Shown: positions 16,922 to 25,826 of the stretch, piece after piece
How the letters are laid out: the number at the start of each line of letters is the position of its first letter
How positions within the stretch are numbered: position 1 is the first letter of the stretch
From: Saprospirales bacterium
GTDB taxonomy: Bacteria; Bacteroidota; Bacteroidia; Chitinophagales; Saprospiraceae
DNA: 63,475 bases
Direction of reading: 5' to 3'
NCBI GenBank assembly: GCA_016703765.1
Contig: JADJBL010000023.1
Location: 1-63,475, forward strand
Made by a program: the position numbers and the translations under genes
The notes under the pieces: model-generated
Database searches by the model: none
What the model was told of the DNA's origin: nothing
Seen by the model: only the letters and a program-made list of their open reading frames with translations

Positions 16922-19108
16922 TCATTCGCCCGAATTGCCCACAAAATACATCTCCATCTCCCCCTTATTCTTTGCCATCACCTTCCCCCTGGACTCAAAC
17001 CGGAAGCGGTCTTTCGCCAGCTGATAGGTCCTGTCGCTGATATTGACCCTGCCCGCAGCGCCGGATGACTCCATGCGGGCGGCGATATTGACCGTGTCGC
17101 CCCAGATGTCGTAGGCAAATTTTTTCGTCCCCACGATGCCTGCAATCACCGGACCGGAGTGGATGCCGATGCGGATCTCGAACCCGAAGGGACGGCTTTT
17201 CCTCCTGTTTTCGATGAAATCGACCAGCTCCATGGCCGCGAGAATGGCCTTCTCGGCATGGTCGGCGCAGTAGGATGGCAATCCGGCCACCGCCATGTAG
17301 GCGTCGCCGATGGTCTTTATCTTTTCGATGCCGTGCTCGTACACGATGCGGTCGAAGGCGGAGAAACATTCGTTCAGCTCGTTCACCAGTTCTTCGGGGG
17401 AAAGGGATTCCGACACCTTGGTGAAGCTCACGAAATCCGTGAAGATCACCGACACCTCTTCGAAGTACTTGGCCCGGGCGCTGCCTTTTTCCTTGAGTTC
17501 CTCGGCCACCTCCTGGGGCAGGATGTTGAGCAGCAGGCGGTCCGATTTGCTTTTTTCGTCCTTGATGATGACGTTCGTTTTTTTCTGAAAACGGGCGTTC
17601 CGGTAGATCAGGGCCCCCAGCACGGCGAGCAGGGCCAGTCCGGCCAGGTAAAATTTCCGGAGCGTGTTCTGTCGCTGGATCCTGTTGTTTTTTAGTTCCA
17701 GTTCCGCGCCTTGCAATTGCAGCTCCGACTGCTGGATGATCTTTTCCTTTTCCACCAGTTCGAGTTGTTTTTCTTTTTCGCTCCGCGCGTTTTGCTCGAG
17801 TTTGAGGTCGGCTTGCGATTTCAGGATCGCCAGCTTTTGGATCTGTTTTTGCTTTTCGCTCAACAATATTTCCGCATTCTGAAGCTGGAGCTTCTGCTCC
17901 TGGCGCTCCGCCAGCAGGGTCTTTTCCTTGAGTTGGTTGTCGATGATGAGTTGCTCCCGGAGCAGGGAATCTTCCTTTTTTGCAAATTGAAATTTCAGGG
18001 TGGACTGCTTGATTTCAATCAACTTCCGGTCGTTGTCCAGGCCGTTTTGCAGGTTTACGAATTCCTTGTAAAACAGATATGAACTGTCGTTCTGGTAAAA
18101 ATTTTCATAGATGGCGCTGAGCTTCTCCAGGCTGGCGGCGCGGGTTTTTACATCGCCGATCTCCAGGGCCAGTTGGTTTGCCTTGAAAAAATACACCTTG
18201 GAGGAGTCCAGCTGATCGGTGGAGAAAAAAACGCCGGCAAGCCCCATATAACTGGATAGAATCCCCTTCCGGTCGTTCAATTTGCCGTTAATCGCCAGGG
18301 ATTTTTGGTGCGCATCCATGGCCTTGTCCCAAAGGCCCATCTTGGCGTACAAATGTCCCAGGTTGCCCAGGCTGTTGGCGATCCGGAAGCGGTTGTTCGA
18401 TTTTTCGGAAATCTCGAGCGCCTTCAATTTGTATTCCAGTGCTTTATCCAGGTCGTCCAGGGCGGTGTAGGCGTTGCCCAGATTGTTCATCAGGCCGCTG
18501 ACAATGGCGGGATTGGTGGACGCGTCGCAGAGCGCCAGGGCCTTGTCGAAATATTCGATCGCCTCCCCGGGTTCGTTCAGGGTATTGAAGGCGGCGCCGA
18601 TATTGCCGAGGTTGTTGATGATCCCTGCTACATTTTCGAGGGCTTCGTTGAACTGAAGCGCCTTGAGGTAGTACTCCAACGCTTTGGGATGGTCGGCGAT
18701 AGAGGCATAGACGAGGCCGATATTGTTGTAATTCCTCGCGATCAGCCTCTTGTCGTCGAGGCCCAGGGTGAGCCGCAAGGCCTCCCGGTAGCTTTCCAGG
18801 GCTTCGTCGTACTGCAAAAGGAGGTAGTGAGCGGTGCCCTTGCCGGCCAAAGACAGGGACAGTAAACGAGGGTCTTTCAGATTCCTCGAAGCATCTACGG
18901 CCTTGAGTGCATATTTCAGGCTGTTTTCGACTTTCAGATTCTGATAGGCATTGGAGATCCCGATGTAAACCGTCACCGCCTGACTATCCTGTTTTGTAAG
19001 GCCCGATTCCAGCACCAGCAAAGAATCGAGCACTTTCTGCTGGGCAAAACCGCCGGAAGCAGTCAGGAGAAAGAAAAAGCCCAATATGGCCAGGCGCGGG
19101 AAGCTCAT
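16922..19108 (-). CDS. TPR receptor with class III adenylate/guanylate cyclase domain
   Basis: 728 residues: signal peptide (LGFFFLLTASGGFAQQ), at least six TPR motifs at about 40-350 (ARNYNNIGLVYASIADHPKA type), a long coiled coil at about 355-480, a membrane helix at about 485-505 (FYLAGLALLAVLGALIY) and a class III cyclase domain at about 535-720. The two metal-binding aspartates are present (VIFTDFVSFT and IGDAYMAV), as is the Lys of EKIKTIGD that favours ATP, so it should be active and make cAMP. The TPR part would be periplasmic and the cyclase cytoplasmic. It begins just after, and overlaps slightly, the region of the lipoprotein gene at 19131 on the same strand. Its place between a CHAT-STAND giant and a hybrid sensor makes a signalling role plausible. 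Confidence 0.9.
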   Translation of the reverse strand: MSFPRLAILGFFFLLTASGGFAQQKVLDSLLVLESGLTKQDSQAVTVYIGISNAYQNLKVENSLKYALKAVDASRNLKDPRLLSLSLAGKGTAHYLLLQYDEALESYREALRLTLGLDDKRLIARNYNNIGLVYASIADHPKALEYYLKALQFNEALENVAGIINNLGNIGAAFNTLNEPGEAIEYFDKALALCDASTNPAIVSGLMNNLGNAYTALDDLDKALEYKLKALEISEKSNNRFRIANSLGNLGHLYAKMGLWDKAMDAHQKSLAINGKLNDRKGILSSYMGLAGVFFSTDQLDSSKVYFFKANQLALEIGDVKTRAASLEKLSAIYENFYQNDSSYLFYKEFVNLQNGLDNDRKLIEIKQSTLKFQFAKKEDSLLREQLIIDNQLKEKTLLAERQEQKLQLQNAEILLSEKQKQIQKLAILKSQADLKLEQNARSEKEKQLELVEKEKIIQQSELQLQGAELELKNNRIQRQNTLRKFYLAGLALLAVLGALIYRNARFQKKTNVIIKDEKSKSDRLLLNILPQEVAEELKEKGSARAKYFEEVSVIFTDFVSFTKVSESLSPEELVNELNECFSAFDRIVYEHGIEKIKTIGDAYMAVAGLPSYCADHAEKAILAAMELVDFIENRRKSRPFGFEIRIGIHSGPVIAGIVGTKKFAYDIWGDTVNIAARMESSGAAGRVNISDRTYQLAKDRFRFESRGKVMAKNKGEMEMYFVGNSGE

Positions 19109-19130
19109 TGCATGCGAGAGAGGTTTGCGA

Positions 19131-19695
19131 TCACTGGTCGATAAACACGACGTCCACGCAAGGAGACAGCTCCTGCTGATTGATCGTCAGGGGGAATATC
19201 CCGGATGGTATGTCCGATAGTTTGTCTTCGTGGAAGGAAAGGATCGTAGTGCCGGTGGTCTGTATCGGGAAAGCAAAGGGGGTAGCGTCTGCCTTGCTGA
19301 TCTTGTAATAGCCGTTGGCGGTGATGGAGACGCCCAAGGTCATAGCTTCGTTGACGGCGACATCGTCGAAGTCCTCGAATACCTTCCTGGTGCACCGAGG
19401 CGCCGATGAGCGTTACCTCGCGGATCACCTTGTTTTCATCCATATCCCAGAGCTTGGCCGTATAGGTCCCCGTCACCGGCAATTTCATGCCGATCTTGGT
19501 GATGATGCCGTCGCTTTTGACTTTAAAGGTAAAACCGTACACCCATTCCACCGGCGCAGCCACCGTGTCGATGACAATGGAAGACTGCTGGAGCAGCGAC
19601 AGGATGGGCTTCTCCTCCGGCTTTGGGTCGTCTTTTTTGCAGGTAACAAGCAGGGCGGCGAGGGGCAATAAGAAGATCAGGGGTTTTACATTCAT
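19131..19695 (-). pseudogene. small lipoprotein, frameshifted (DUF4082-like fold suspected)
   Basis: Start at 19695 gives a lipoprotein signal (LIFLLPLAALLVTCKKDD). The first frame reads well to about residue 100 (ITKIGMKLPVTGTYTAKLWD) and then turns into arginine-rich nonsense; another frame, from about 19390 down to 19131, continues sensibly (VFEDFDDVAVNEAMTLGVSI ... PCVDVVFIDQ). A one-base shift near 19385-19395 therefore splits one protein of about 188 residues. The pattern of a kinesis of beta strands around TAKLWD recalls DUF4082 domains, with low certainty. It ends 22 bases before the cyclase start and is probably cotranscribed with it. Confidence 0.6.
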
Positions 19696-19747
19696 TTGGT
19701 TTGGCTTTTGAAATACAAACCAAATGTAAAAAAATTATCCAAGCTGT

Positions 19748-20425
19748 TCAATTCACCGACACCAGATCGTGGTAGCTCTCCACCCCGGCTTTCATCCACA
19801 TTTCCCGAAAGGGCACGGTATCCATGGCGGACAGGTCGAGGCCCTCAAATAGGCGGTGCTCGTACAGGCGGATCGTCCCCGTGTTCTCCTCGTGCTCGCT
19901 CAGGGTTCCCTTCATGTCCATGATGCCCATGTAGGCGCCGCTTTGGTCGTACTGAAAAGACTGGTACAACTGGTACACCGGGTTCCAGCCCGCCAATTCG
20001 TCGACATGGAGCTCCAGGATGGGCTGGTCCTTATGGCAAAACACCTTCCCGGAAATCCCCTTTCCGCCCGGCCGCTCGATGAATTCAATGTAGATGTCTT
20101 CGTTGAAATGCGGCAAATGCCACAATTCGATGGCGTGGTCCCTGGCTTCCTGGCTGCTCGACGCCACCAGGACCGGGTAAACGGCCCCGTGCGGGTGTTG
20201 CTCCATGATGCCCAGACGCGGAACGACGTAGAGCGAAAGCACCAGTTCCTGGTAGGGACCGAGCGGGCTGTCCGAAAAATCGAATACCGTCACCCCCAAC
20301 AGGCTGCTCCCGTGGTGGGGCTCCACCGGCTCGACGCCGCGGGGCAATAGCTTCCTGGCGACCTCGGTCGGCAGTTCGAACATGCAATTTATTCCATTCG
20401 AGAAATGATAGCGGACGGGTTCCAT
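19748..20425 (-). CDS. acetoacetate decarboxylase-family protein
   Basis: 225 residues from ATG 20425 (MEPVRYHF), chosen because it lies only 7 bases after the stop of the synthase gene at 20433; an upstream ATG would overlap that gene. Landmarks of the family are LPTEVARKLLPRGVEPVEP, GVTVFDFSDSPLGPYQELVLS, and VFCHKDQPILEL. Members decarboxylate beta-keto acids or use the fold for other retro-aldol chemistry; a catalytic Schiff-base Lys could be the Lys in GKVFCHKDQ but I cannot confirm it. With the upstream alpha-oxoamine synthase it forms a two-gene unit. Confidence 0.75.
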   Translation of the reverse strand: MEPVRYHFSNGINCMFELPTEVARKLLPRGVEPVEPHHGSSLLGVTVFDFSDSPLGPYQELVLSLYVVPRLGIMEQHPHGAVYPVLVASSSQEARDHAIELWHLPHFNEDIYIEFIERPGGKGISGKVFCHKDQPILELHVDELAGWNPVYQLYQSFQYDQSGAYMGIMDMKGTLSEHEENTGTIRLYEHRLFEGLDLSAMDTVPFREMWMKAGVESYHDLVSVN

Positions 20426-20432
20426 GGCGGAA

Positions 20433-21695
20433 TTATTTTTTGAGGATGGACGAAATAGTCTGTGCTGCATACTCCAATTGCTCGGTGGTGTGGGCGGCAG
20501 ATACGGAAAGGCGCAGGCGGGCTTTGCCTTTGGACACGGCCGGATAGGTCACCGGCTGCAGGAAAATGCCGTTTTCGCGAAGCTCCTGGGCAATGCCGAA
20601 CACGCTGGCGTCTTCGTAGACCATCACGGGCATGACCTGAGAGACGCTGTTTCCGATATCCACGCCTTCCTCTCTGAGGCGCTTTTGCAGGTAGGCGACG
20701 TTCTTCCAGAGCTGCCACCTCAACTCCGGGTGCGCTTCGATATGGCGGAGGGAGGCCAGCACTCCGGCAGAAACCGCCGGCGGCAGGGTGCAGGAGAAGA
20801 ACCGGGAGCGGGCGAATGCCTCCAGGTATTGGATCAAGCCCTCGTCGCAGCAAACATAGCCGCCGATGCCGCCCAGGGCCTTGGAAAAAGTGCCCATGTG
20901 GATGTCCACCTCGTCTTCCAGCCCGAAATGCTCCACTACCCCTCGCCCGTTTTCGCCGCAGACAAAGGCCGAATGCGCTTCGTCGATCATGGTCCTGGCG
21001 CCGTGCTTTTTGGCTACTTCGAGGATCTCCGGGAGATTGCAATAGTCGCCGTCCATGGAATATACGCCTTCCACGACCACCAGTTTGCGGCCGCCCACGC
21101 CGGCTATTTTCCGCTCGAGATCGGCCGCGTTGTTGTGCCGGAAAAAGACGGTCTTCGCCTTCGACAAAATGGCGCCGTCGATGATGGAGGCGTGCGAGAA
21201 CTGATCGAGAAAAATCGTATCGCCCGAGCGCATGATGCCGGAAATGATGCCGATGTTGGCGGCATAGCCGGAGTTAAAGGTGGTGCAAGCCTCCTTTTGT
21301 TTGAATGCCGCGATGGCCGCCTCCAGCTCGCGATGGATGTCGAACATGCCGCTGAGGTTGGGGCCGCCCGAAGCGCCCAGGCCGTATTTTTCCAGCGCTT
21401 TGATCGCCGCCTCTTTCACGACCGGCGAGCCCGCCATGCCGAGGTAGTTGTAGGAGGAGAGGTTGAGCAGGTCATGGTGGTCCTTACCCATATTAGTGCG
21501 GATGGAAACGGTCGTGCCGGGTCCGGAGGTAAAAGGCTCCCGGTAGATGTGGTAACCTCCTTTATAGGCCTTCTCCCACCACCGGTTGTAAGTATGGATG
21601 ATGTCGAACGGATCATCGCCCGAACCGAAGTAGAAGTTGCTGAAGTCGTAATTGGTGAAGGGGTGGAATTCGTTGACCTGGACATGAGTTTGCAT
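20433..21695 (-). CDS. alpha-oxoamine synthase (PLP; AONS/serine palmitoyltransferase family)
   Basis: 420 residues. Conserved family motifs are LLNLSSYNYLGMAG, GASGGPNLSGMFDIHRELE, MIDEAHSAFVCG with the PLP-binding Asp, and GTFSKALGGIGGY with the Schiff-base Lys. The enzyme condenses an amino acid with an acyl-CoA or acyl-ACP, with loss of CO2, to give an alpha-amino ketone. The N-terminal extension of about 80 residues (NYDFSNFYFGSG ... GYHIYREPFTSG) is longer than in BioF and suits serine palmitoyltransferase-like members. No biotin genes are near. The next gene is a decarboxylase-like protein 7 bases away. Substrate unknown; sphingolipid base or a small secondary metabolite are both possible. 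Confidence 0.85.
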   Translation of the reverse strand: MQTHVQVNEFHPFTNYDFSNFYFGSGDDPFDIIHTYNRWWEKAYKGGYHIYREPFTSGPGTTVSIRTNMGKDHHDLLNLSSYNYLGMAGSPVVKEAAIKALEKYGLGASGGPNLSGMFDIHRELEAAIAAFKQKEACTTFNSGYAANIGIISGIMRSGDTIFLDQFSHASIIDGAILSKAKTVFFRHNNAADLERKIAGVGGRKLVVVEGVYSMDGDYCNLPEILEVAKKHGARTMIDEAHSAFVCGENGRGVVEHFGLEDEVDIHMGTFSKALGGIGGYVCCDEGLIQYLEAFARSRFFSCTLPPAVSAGVLASLRHIEAHPELRWQLWKNVAYLQKRLREEGVDIGNSVSQVMPVMVYEDASVFGIAQELRENGIFLQPVTYPAVSKGKARLRLSVSAAHTTEQLEYAAQTISSILKK

Positions 21696-21818
21696 AGCAG
21701 GTAGAATTTGAAATGAAATAATTGCGAAAAGTACCTGACAAAGGTATGGTCAGGCAGCCCGGAGGGGCATCCAATAGCTGGTCAAGAATCACCGGCTATG
21801 TTGCATCGGCAAAAAAAA

Positions 21819-24800
21819 CTACTTGCGAAGCTGGCTGGGGCGTATGCCGAATGCCTCCGTAAAAGCATCGGAGAAGTAGGCGGGCGTCGTGAATCCCACC
21901 TCGTAGGCCACTTCCGAAACGTTCATTTGGGTGGTTTCCAGAAGTTCTTTCCCCCGGTGCAGTCGGATGGCGCGGATGAACAGGGAGGGAGATTGCCCGG
22001 TCAGGGCTTTTATCTTGCGAAACATCTGGCTGCGGCTCATGCCCACGACCCGGGCGAGTTGTTCTATTTCGAAATCCGAATCGGAGAGGTGCTGGTCCAC
22101 GATTCCCCGGATCTTTTGCAGAAAAGCATCCTCCACCTGAATACTCTTGTCCTCTACCGGGGCTGGAGGCTGAAGGGAAGCATATCGATCCCGCAGCCGC
22201 TGGCGCCATTCGAGCACGTTGCGGGAGCGGATGAGCAGCTCTTCGCGATTGAAAGGCTTGGAAAGGTAATCGTCGGCGCCGCGACTCAGCCCGGCCAGGC
22301 GGGACTCCACCCCGGCTTTGGCCGTGAGCAGAATGATGGGGATATGGCTGCTGCGCTCGTCGTTTTTGAGGATCTCACAGAGCTCCATGCCGTCTTTCCG
22401 GGGCATCATCACGTCGCTGATGATGATGTCGGGAATGTGTTCCAATGCCATGTCCACCCCTTCCTGTCCGTCGGCGGCTTCGAGTACGCGGAAACTGCCG
22501 GCAAACGCATCGCGGATAAAGGCCCGCATGTCGGGGTTGTCTTCTACCAGGAGCAGGGTGTTTTCCAGGGCCAATTCATCGTCCACCGTTGCCGGGATCA
22601 GCGGCTGCCCTTTTCCGTAGGGAAGCAGGATGCGGAAGCGCGCGCCATGCCCCTCCACGCTGCTCGCGCTGACTCGGCCCTGGTGAAGCTCCACCAGCTC
22701 TTTGGTCAGGGCAAGGCCGATGCCGCTGCCGGCCTCTTCGATACGGAGCGCCTCGTCGCCCTGGTAGAAGCGGTCAAATACATGCGGCAGCTGGCGGGCA
22801 GGGATGCCCGGACCCGTATCGGCCACCTCGATCTGAAGCCACTCCCCTTCCTCCGCGGTTTTCACCTCGACGCTCACCTCCCCGCCCTCCGGGGTGAATT
22901 TGACGGCATTCGACAGGAGGTTGGTCAGGACCTGCTCCATCTTGTCGCGGTCGAAATACAGGAAGGCGATTTCCAGCTCGCTCTCAAAGCGGAGCCCGAT
23001 ATTTTTGCCCTCCACGAGGGATTCAAAAGAGAAGGTAATGCCCCTGAGGAGCGGGATCATATTTTCGAACCTCAGGTCGAGCTTCATTTTGCCGGCTTCC
23101 AGTTTGGACAGGTCGAGCAATTGGTTGATCAGGCGAAGCAGACGCTGGGCGTTTCGTTTGATGAGATTGAACTGTTTGGCCTGTTCGGCTTCCGGCTGCG
23201 TCGAAAGCAGGTTATCGACGGGCCCGAGGATCAGGGTGAGCGGGGTCCGGAATTCGTGGGAAATGTCGGCGAAAAAGCGGGATTTCATTTGGTCCAGTTC
23301 CTTGAGCTTCTCGAATTCAAGCTGTTCCATTTCCTGCCGGTGCTTTTTCTGAATGCTCCTGAGCCCCAGGCGCCACAGTTGGTAAACGCCCCCCGCCAAA
23401 AGCAGGGCGTACAGCAAGTAAGCCCCCCAGGTTCGGTAAAACGGAGGCAGGACTTGAAAGTCGCAAGCGGCCGTTTCGCCGAGCTGCCCGTAAATGTTTC
23501 GCGCCCGCACCAGAAAGCGATAGCTCCCGGGTGGCAAGCCGGTGTAATCCTTGTAGATCTCCACGGTCCAGTTCGACCAATCCTCGTCGTATCCCTCGAG
23601 TAAATACTGGTACTCGTTTTTCGATTCGTCGTCAAAGCTGGGCGCCGAATAGCCAAAGCGCAGCGAATTTTGCGCAAAAGGCAGCTCGAGCATCCCCGGC
23701 GGCGCCATCCCCGCGCCTCCGTAGAGGATGGAGTCTGCGTTTGCGATGACCTGGCGGATTAGCGTGGGGAAGCTCAATTTCTGGTGCTGGGGCAGGGCGC
23801 CGTCGTAGCGCACCACCTGATCCGTACCCCCTATCCAGGTGGTTTGTTCCAGGGCAGAGTCGGGGTAGGCGGTAAAAACAGGCAGCTCGGCGATGCGCAA
23901 AAAAGGGCTTTGATCCCATGAGTAAACTCCTTCCGAGCGTCGCCTGGCAACGCCCGACTGTGCATTGTCGTCGGCCAGCAGCCACAGGTTTCCATCCTCA
24001 TCCCAACTCGCGGAAAACAGCCCGATTTTTGGGTTGGAAAGTCCCTCCACGAGGGTGCTATCCCGGTAAAAGCGCTGCCTTGCTTCATCGAAAAGAAAAA
24101 TGCCCTGCAGCGTGGCGAACCGCAGGCCTTTATCTGTCGGGAAAGCGACCACCCGATCGGCAGGCGGCAGGCCGTGCAGGGTGTCAAAGCGCATAATCGG
24201 AGGCCGGGGAGTATAGCCTTTTGAAAGATCAACCAATAACAGGCCGCTGAAATAGTCGGTGAGCCAGAGTTGGCCCTCCGGGGTTTCGTAAAAATGGCGG
24301 ACCTCCTGGTTCATGCCTTCGATCCGGCCCTCCTCCCGCCATGTACCGCCGTCGAAATAAAGGGATTTCAGCCCGTCCCGCATACCGGCGAAAACCCGCA
24401 TGGGGTCTTGTCTGGAGCGGTGCAGGGAGAACACAAACCCATCCGAGATGCGACGCCCCTGGTTTCCATTTATTTCGTACACACCGTCAAAGGCGCTTGC
24501 GAGCAGCGTTTTCCCGAAGGGCAAAAGCGCCCAACATTGGGGCGATACGCCGGCCACGGGTTTGAACCGCCCGGAGTTTTCGTCCAAATAGAAAACCCCC
24601 ATGACCGTGGCAAAATAGAGCCGGCCTTGGTGGCGCACGATCTCCCAAACGCTGCCTTTTATTCCTTCCCGTTCTCCGAAATAGCGAAAGGGACTGCCGG
24701 TTTCCGCCCGTGCGATGCCGACCTGAAGCCCGGTCCAGAGCGCGCGCTGCCGGTCCTCGTACAAAGACAAGACCGCATCGTCTTGCAGGCCGGTGGGTTT

Positions 24801-25700
24801 ATGGAGTCGATCCCGGAGTTTTCCCGTTTCATCAATCACCACCACCCCGGCCTGCATGGTGCCGAATGCAAATTGGCCGTTTGCAAGGGCCAGGGCGCAG
24901 GAAACCTGTGAGTTGATCAGCAGCTCGTCGGCCCCGGTCGCAAAGCGTTCGATGGAAAGGTCATCGTAGAGAAACAGCCCGTTTTCACGGGTGGCGACCA
25001 ATATGCGCTTATTGCCCTGGCTGCTAAAAGGGAGCATAGCGCTGATGCGTTCCTCCCTCCATTGTTCTCCAAGCGGCGCCAGGCGCAGCGAGTCGGAAAC
25101 GATTTGCATCAGCCCGGTTTCGCTTTGCTGGACATAAAACTGATCGTGTACCGCAAAGCCGAAATGAAAGGCCGTTTTGGCCGGCCAGGCGCGCATTTTT
25201 TGCCCGTCCCAGCGAAAGATATACCTGGTGGTCACGAAAAAAATGCCCTCGGAGGTGGCGAGCGTTTGCCATACGTCCGTGAAGTCGCGATAGGCTTCGT
25301 CCAAATGGGGCAGCAGCGAAACGAACTGAAGCTGCCGGGAAGAATCGGGCGCGAGATACCCGATCTCGCCATACCCGCCGCCGAAAATGCGGCCATCGGC
25401 GCTCGCGGCCATAGACCGGATGATCCTTACATGCTCCGGCTGGATGAGGCGCCAGGATGCGCCGTCGTATTCCAGCAAGCCGCGGCTGTTGCCGAAATAC
25501 ATCACCCCGCGGCGGTCCTGCGCGATGGCCCAGTTCTGATTATGCGCTCCGTATTCGTCCGGAGGGTAATTTCGGATAAACGGCGCACCGGAAGGGGAAA
25601 AGCCGTTCTGCGCGGGCAAGGCCGCAGAGAAGCAGAGGATTATCGAGGTGATAATCCAAAAAATGAAAAATACGCCCGCACTGCTATCGCTTTTCGGCAT
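21819..25700 (-). CDS. hybrid two-component sensor-regulator (propeller, HisKA, REC, AraC)
   Basis: 1293 residues from ATG 25700; the upstream extension would overlap the divergent caspase gene. Signal peptide/anchor (FFIFWIITSIILCFSAALPAQ), two periplasmic seven-bladed propellers at about 40-680, a Y_Y_Y domain at about 685-745, a membrane helix at about 750-775, HisKA with phospho-His in DISHEFRTPLTL (about 816), HATPase with VADTGPGIP and GSGIGLALTKELVELH, a receiver with phospho-Asp in IIISDVMMPRKDG (about 1093), and an AraC HTH at the C-terminus (VAYEVGFTTPAYFSDAFTEAFG). This is the HTCS architecture of Bacteroidota, sensing extracellular ligands and controlling nearby genes. The divergent gene 126 bases away is the caspase-like protease, its most likely target. 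Confidence 0.93.
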   Translation of the reverse strand: MPKSDSSAGVFFIFWIITSIILCFSAALPAQNGFSPSGAPFIRNYPPDEYGAHNQNWAIAQDRRGVMYFGNSRGLLEYDGASWRLIQPEHVRIIRSMAASADGRIFGGGYGEIGYLAPDSSRQLQFVSLLPHLDEAYRDFTDVWQTLATSEGIFFVTTRYIFRWDGQKMRAWPAKTAFHFGFAVHDQFYVQQSETGLMQIVSDSLRLAPLGEQWREERISAMLPFSSQGNKRILVATRENGLFLYDDLSIERFATGADELLINSQVSCALALANGQFAFGTMQAGVVVIDETGKLRDRLHKPTGLQDDAVLSLYEDRQRALWTGLQVGIARAETGSPFRYFGEREGIKGSVWEIVRHQGRLYFATVMGVFYLDENSGRFKPVAGVSPQCWALLPFGKTLLASAFDGVYEINGNQGRRISDGFVFSLHRSRQDPMRVFAGMRDGLKSLYFDGGTWREEGRIEGMNQEVRHFYETPEGQLWLTDYFSGLLLVDLSKGYTPRPPIMRFDTLHGLPPADRVVAFPTDKGLRFATLQGIFLFDEARQRFYRDSTLVEGLSNPKIGLFSASWDEDGNLWLLADDNAQSGVARRRSEGVYSWDQSPFLRIAELPVFTAYPDSALEQTTWIGGTDQVVRYDGALPQHQKLSFPTLIRQVIANADSILYGGAGMAPPGMLELPFAQNSLRFGYSAPSFDDESKNEYQYLLEGYDEDWSNWTVEIYKDYTGLPPGSYRFLVRARNIYGQLGETAACDFQVLPPFYRTWGAYLLYALLLAGGVYQLWRLGLRSIQKKHRQEMEQLEFEKLKELDQMKSRFFADISHEFRTPLTLILGPVDNLLSTQPEAEQAKQFNLIKRNAQRLLRLINQLLDLSKLEAGKMKLDLRFENMIPLLRGITFSFESLVEGKNIGLRFESELEIAFLYFDRDKMEQVLTNLLSNAVKFTPEGGEVSVEVKTAEEGEWLQIEVADTGPGIPARQLPHVFDRFYQGDEALRIEEAGSGIGLALTKELVELHQGRVSASSVEGHGARFRILLPYGKGQPLIPATVDDELALENTLLLVEDNPDMRAFIRDAFAGSFRVLEAADGQEGVDMALEHIPDIIISDVMMPRKDGMELCEILKNDERSSHIPIILLTAKAGVESRLAGLSRGADDYLSKPFNREELLIRSRNVLEWRQRLRDRYASLQPPAPVEDKSIQVEDAFLQKIRGIVDQHLSDSDFEIEQLARVVGMSRSQMFRKIKALTGQSPSLFIRAIRLHRGKELLETTQMNVSEVAYEVGFTTPAYFSDAFTEAFGIRPSQLRK

Positions 25701-25826
25701 GGCCTCCGCCTTTGGGGGAAAATATACGGAAAATGCTTCGATTGTTGCAAAGCTCCGGCAAATGGGCTGCCGGGACTTAAATTTTTCCCTTATAATTGTC
25801 CATCCTTTCCAAAAGTCCCTATCCTT

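Noticed and set aside
21798..23603. 601-codon plus-strand frame opposite the hybrid sensor
   Set aside because: Antisense to the HisKA, HATPase and receiver domains that are clearly coded on the minus strand.
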